Shown here: positions 15,067-17,349 of the stretch, one piece after another
Layout: each line of letters starts with the position of its first letter
Position numbering within the stretch: the stretch's first letter is position 1
Source of the DNA: an uncultured Verrucomicrobiota bacterium
GTDB lineage: Bacteria; Verrucomicrobiota; Kiritimatiellia; RFP12; UBA1067
NCBI GenBank assembly: GCA_945487985.1
Contig: CALYTX010000009.1
Span: 1-17,349 of the forward strand
Reading direction: 5' to 3'
DNA: 17,349 bases
Program-made: the position numbers and the translations under genes
Notes under the pieces: generated by a model
Told to the model about the DNA's origin: nothing
Databases searched by the model: none
The model's input: only the letters and a program-made list of their open reading frames with translations

Positions 15067-17148
15067 ATGACCGATACGAGCCTCAAGAATTATGGCGCGG
15101 ACGTCTTTTCCGAAAAGGCGATGCGTCGACATTTGGCCAAGGATGTCGCCGCCAAATTAGCCGCAACGATGAAGGAGGGCAAGCCCCTCGATCCTTCGAT
15201 CGCCGATCAAGTAGCCGAGGGTATGAAGGCGTGGGCTCTCAGTCTGGGCGCCACCCATTTCACCCACTGGTTTCAGCCGATGACCGGCGGCACTGCTGAA
15301 AAACACGATGCGTTTCTCGAACCCGCGGGTGTAGCCGTGGCGATCAACCGGTTTTCGGGTAAAAATCTTGTTGGCGGAGAGACGGACGCCTCGTCGTTTC
15401 CATCCGGCGGGCTGCGCTCGACATTCGAGGCGCGTGGCTATACCGCGTGGGATCCGACTTCGCCCGCGTTCATCAAGCGTCACGAGAACTGTGCCACGCT
15501 GTGCATTCCGACCGCCTTCTGCGCCTATACCGGCGCGGCGCTCGATATGAAGACGCCGCTGTTGCGCTCGATACAGGCTCTCAGCCGCGCAACCGAGCGG
15601 CTGATGGAGAAGTTCCGCCAGCCCAAGGCTCATGTGTGCGTAACGCTTGGCGCGGAGCAGGAATACTTTCTCATTGACCGCGAATTCTACTTGAAACGTC
15701 CGGATCTGCTACAGTCCGGACGCACCCTGTTCGGTGCGGCGCCGGCGAAACACCAGCAGCTCGACGATCATTATTTCGGTTCGATACGTCCGCGGATCCT
15801 TAAGTTTATGCATGAAGTCGAGCAGCGGTTATGGAGGTTGGGGATTCCGGCCAAGACCCGCCATAACGAAGTGGCTCCGGCGCAGTTCGAGCTTGCACCG
15901 ATGTTTGAAGAACTTAATCTTGCGGTCGACCACAACATGCTCGTTATGGAGGTGCTCAGGCAGACGGCGGAGGAGAATTCGCTGGTGTGCCTGCTGCACG
16001 AAAAACCGTTCGAGGGCGTCAACGGCTCGGGCAAGCATTGCAATTGGTCGATTGCCTATGGCGGACGGAACTTGCTCTCGCCGGGTGAGAGTCCGCGCGA
16101 CAATGTTATTTTCCTCACCTTCCTTTCGGCCGTGATCCGTGCTGTCGATCTGCACGCAGATATGCTGCGCGCGGCAACCGCCGGCGCCGGCAACGATCAT
16201 CGTCTTGGAGCCAACGAGGCTCCGCCGGCGATTATTTCAATTTTCCTCGGCGATGAGCTTTCGGCTATCGTGAGGGAAATCGAAACCGGTCGGCCGGGAG
16301 GGCAGCGCGCGGGCGCAGCGGGCAAGAGGGAGGCTTTCAAGTTCGGCGTCGATACGATGATGCCGCTGCCAAAGGATTCGACCGACCGTAATCGCACCTC
16401 GCCTTTCGCTTTTACAGGCAACAAGTTCGAGTTCCGCGCGCCGGGCTCTTCGCAGAACCCCGCGGCGAGCCAGACGGTTCTCAATACGATTGTCGCCGAA
16501 TCGATCGATGCTATCTGCGACAAGCTCGAGGCTATCGGCGGCGATTTCGACGAGGAGTTGCAGAAGCTGCTCCAGCGTTTGATTAGGAAGCACAAGCGGG
16601 TTCTTTTTTCCGGTGATGGCTACGGGCGCGAATGGCCCAAGGAGGCGAAAAAAAGAGGGCTGCCCAATCTCAAGGACACCCCCGCGGCGATTTCGCCGAT
16701 GGTCGAGTCCGGGAATTGCGCGCTTTTCGCACGCTACGGCGTATTCACTCCGGCCGAGATGGCCAGCCGTCACGAAATAGCCGCCGGAGACTATCTCAGC
16801 CGCATTCTGATCGAGGGTAAGGTGGCGCTCGAAATCGCGCGCTCGATGATTTATCCCGTCGTGGCCGACGAGTTCAGCCGGTTGGCCGCGGCCATCGCTC
16901 AGGCCCGCAGCGACGCGCTTCGGTTTGGCGTCAAGGGTCTGAAGCATCTTTCGCTCAAGCTCGGCGCTGGACTTGACGATCTCGATCTAAAATGCGATCG
17001 GCTCGAGAAGGCAATTGCCCGTGGCCGTTCCGCGGCGATTCTATCGGCGATGGACGATCTGCGCAAGACGGCCGACCGGCTCGAGACGCTGGTCGACGAT
17101 CGCAGCTGGCCGTTGCCGAAATACCGCGAGATGCTTTTCGTCTATTAG
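15067..17148 (+). CDS. glnN: glutamine synthetase type III
   Basis: This enzyme makes glutamine from glutamate, ammonia and ATP, the entry point of nitrogen assimilation. The 693-residue length and sequence identify the large type III (GSIII/GlnN) class, not the roughly 450-residue type I. GSIII-specific segments include HFTHWFQPMTGGTAEKHDAF, GGETDASSFPSGGLRSTFEA, YTAWDPTSPAFI and CIPTAFCAYTG. Catalytic-core motifs include AEQEYFL with metal-binding Glu197 and Glu199, KTRHNEVAPAQFELAP, and NGSGKHCNW (starting at residue 319). A helical C-terminal region follows, as is usual. There is no PII gene, adenylyltransferase gene or ammonium transporter gene nearby. The start follows the extended -10 box at 15049-15057, which suggests the gene has its own leaderless transcript in addition to any read-through from panC. 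Confidence 0.97.
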   Translation: MTDTSLKNYGADVFSEKAMRRHLAKDVAAKLAATMKEGKPLDPSIADQVAEGMKAWALSLGATHFTHWFQPMTGGTAEKHDAFLEPAGVAVAINRFSGKNLVGGETDASSFPSGGLRSTFEARGYTAWDPTSPAFIKRHENCATLCIPTAFCAYTGAALDMKTPLLRSIQALSRATERLMEKFRQPKAHVCVTLGAEQEYFLIDREFYLKRPDLLQSGRTLFGAAPAKHQQLDDHYFGSIRPRILKFMHEVEQRLWRLGIPAKTRHNEVAPAQFELAPMFEELNLAVDHNMLVMEVLRQTAEENSLVCLLHEKPFEGVNGSGKHCNWSIAYGGRNLLSPGESPRDNVIFLTFLSAVIRAVDLHADMLRAATAGAGNDHRLGANEAPPAIISIFLGDELSAIVREIETGRPGGQRAGAAGKREAFKFGVDTMMPLPKDSTDRNRTSPFAFTGNKFEFRAPGSSQNPAASQTVLNTIVAESIDAICDKLEAIGGDFDEELQKLLQRLIRKHKRVLFSGDGYGREWPKEAKKRGLPNLKDTPAAISPMVESGNCALFARYGVFTPAEMASRHEIAAGDYLSRILIEGKVALEIARSMIYPVVADEFSRLAAAIAQARSDALRFGVKGLKHLSLKLGAGLDDLDLKCDRLEKAIARGRSAAILSAMDDLRKTADRLETLVDDRSWPLPKYREMLFVY

Positions 17149-17255
17149 GGGCGTTTTCGCTTTGCGTCGCTTCAAGGCGGCTCGCGCGAGCGGTATGCAT
17201 GATTAAGGAATGAATTGACCGCCGCATGCGATGATAGGGAATGGTGCCGCAAAAA
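17149..17255 (+). other. intergenic stretch after glutamine synthetase
   Basis: This gap contains no open frame with coding character. It has one perfect 12-base palindrome (17180-17191, GCTCGCGCGAGC) without a loop and without a following T tract, so it does not read as an intrinsic terminator. TTGACC at 17215-17220 resembles a -35 box but has no -10 at a suitable distance. Confidence 0.4.
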
Positions 17256-17264
17256 TGATAGAAT
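17256..17264 (+). promoter_or_regulatory. candidate extended -10 before the right-edge gene
   Basis: TGA-TAGAAT at 17256-17264 matches the extended -10 pattern seen at the ClC, smc and glutamine synthetase genes. It lies six bases before the ATG at 17271. No -35 is evident at the right distance. Confidence 0.4.
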
Positions 17265-17270
17265 AAAAAG

Positions 17271-17349
17271 ATGTATCTGGTTCTCGCGTCGTCTCTCGCC
17301 AGTAATGTGAAGCATACTGAGCTCAAGGCTATCACATCCCTTACAGTGG
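17271..17349 (+). CDS. start of an unidentified gene (cut by the window edge)
   Basis: An ATG at 17271 opens a frame that stays open to the end of the window (26 codons, beginning MYLVLASSLASN). The product cannot be recognised from so few residues. The main support is the extended -10 box six bases upstream, the same layout as other transcript-leading genes in this window. There is no Shine-Dalgarno sequence. The stretch is short enough that an open frame could be chance. Confidence 0.4.
   Translation, partial: MYLVLASSLASNVKHTELKAITSLTV

Noticed and set aside
17180..17191. Perfect palindrome GCTCGCGCGAGC after glutamine synthetase as a terminator
   Set aside because: No loop and no T tract follow; a 12-base GC palindrome is not surprising in GC-rich DNA.

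Overview
The window is a densely packed, GC-rich bacterial chromosome segment. All eleven recognisable genes lie on the + strand, with short gaps and one overlap, and no insertion sequence, tRNA, rRNA or CRISPR array is visible. A signal peptide on a predicted outer-membrane beta-barrel protein and another on an ABC solute-binding protein point to a Gram-negative (diderm) cell. A long RpoD with a lysine-rich tail, a type III glutamine synthetase, a solute-binding-protein/permease fusion and a single-RRM RNA-binding protein together recall the PVC/Lentisphaerota-Kiritimatiellota type of genome. That placement is an impression, not a proof.

Layout. 1-64 may hold the last codons of a membrane protein. 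149-2326 is the primary sigma factor RpoD, followed by a membrane-anchored RRM protein (2387-2833), a DJ-1/YajL-like protein (2865-3413) and, with zero spacing, a fused sugar-type ABC solute-binding protein/permease (3414-5780). Next come a ClC-family anion transporter or channel (5800-7182), the SMC chromosome-organising ATPase (7252-10584), seryl-tRNA synthetase (10613-11896), a beta-barrel porin-like protein (11910-13340), endonuclease IV (13367-14215), pantothenate synthetase (14212-15039) and glutamine synthetase type III (15067-17148). A further gene probably starts at 17271 and runs off the window.

Most products are housekeeping: transcription, chromosome segregation, tRNA charging, base-excision repair, coenzyme A precursor synthesis and ammonia assimilation. 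They are not one pathway. The most interesting signal is regulatory. In this GC-rich sequence, an extended -10 element (TGn then TAnAAT) sits only 6-9 bases before the start codon of the ClC gene, smc, the glutamine synthetase gene and the gene entering at the right edge, and a similar box precedes rpoD. These genes, rpoD excepted, have no Shine-Dalgarno sequence. Genes inside presumed transcripts (the RRM gene, the DJ-1 gene, serS) do have one. This suggests leaderless mRNAs for genes that begin a transcript.

Other points worth a second look are the membrane-anchored RRM protein beside rpoD, the unusually short hinge of SMC, the ABC fusion without its partner subunits nearby, and a ClC protein that keeps the external gating glutamate but appears to lack the internal proton glutamate. 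I did not find a clear multi-gene system of a new kind.
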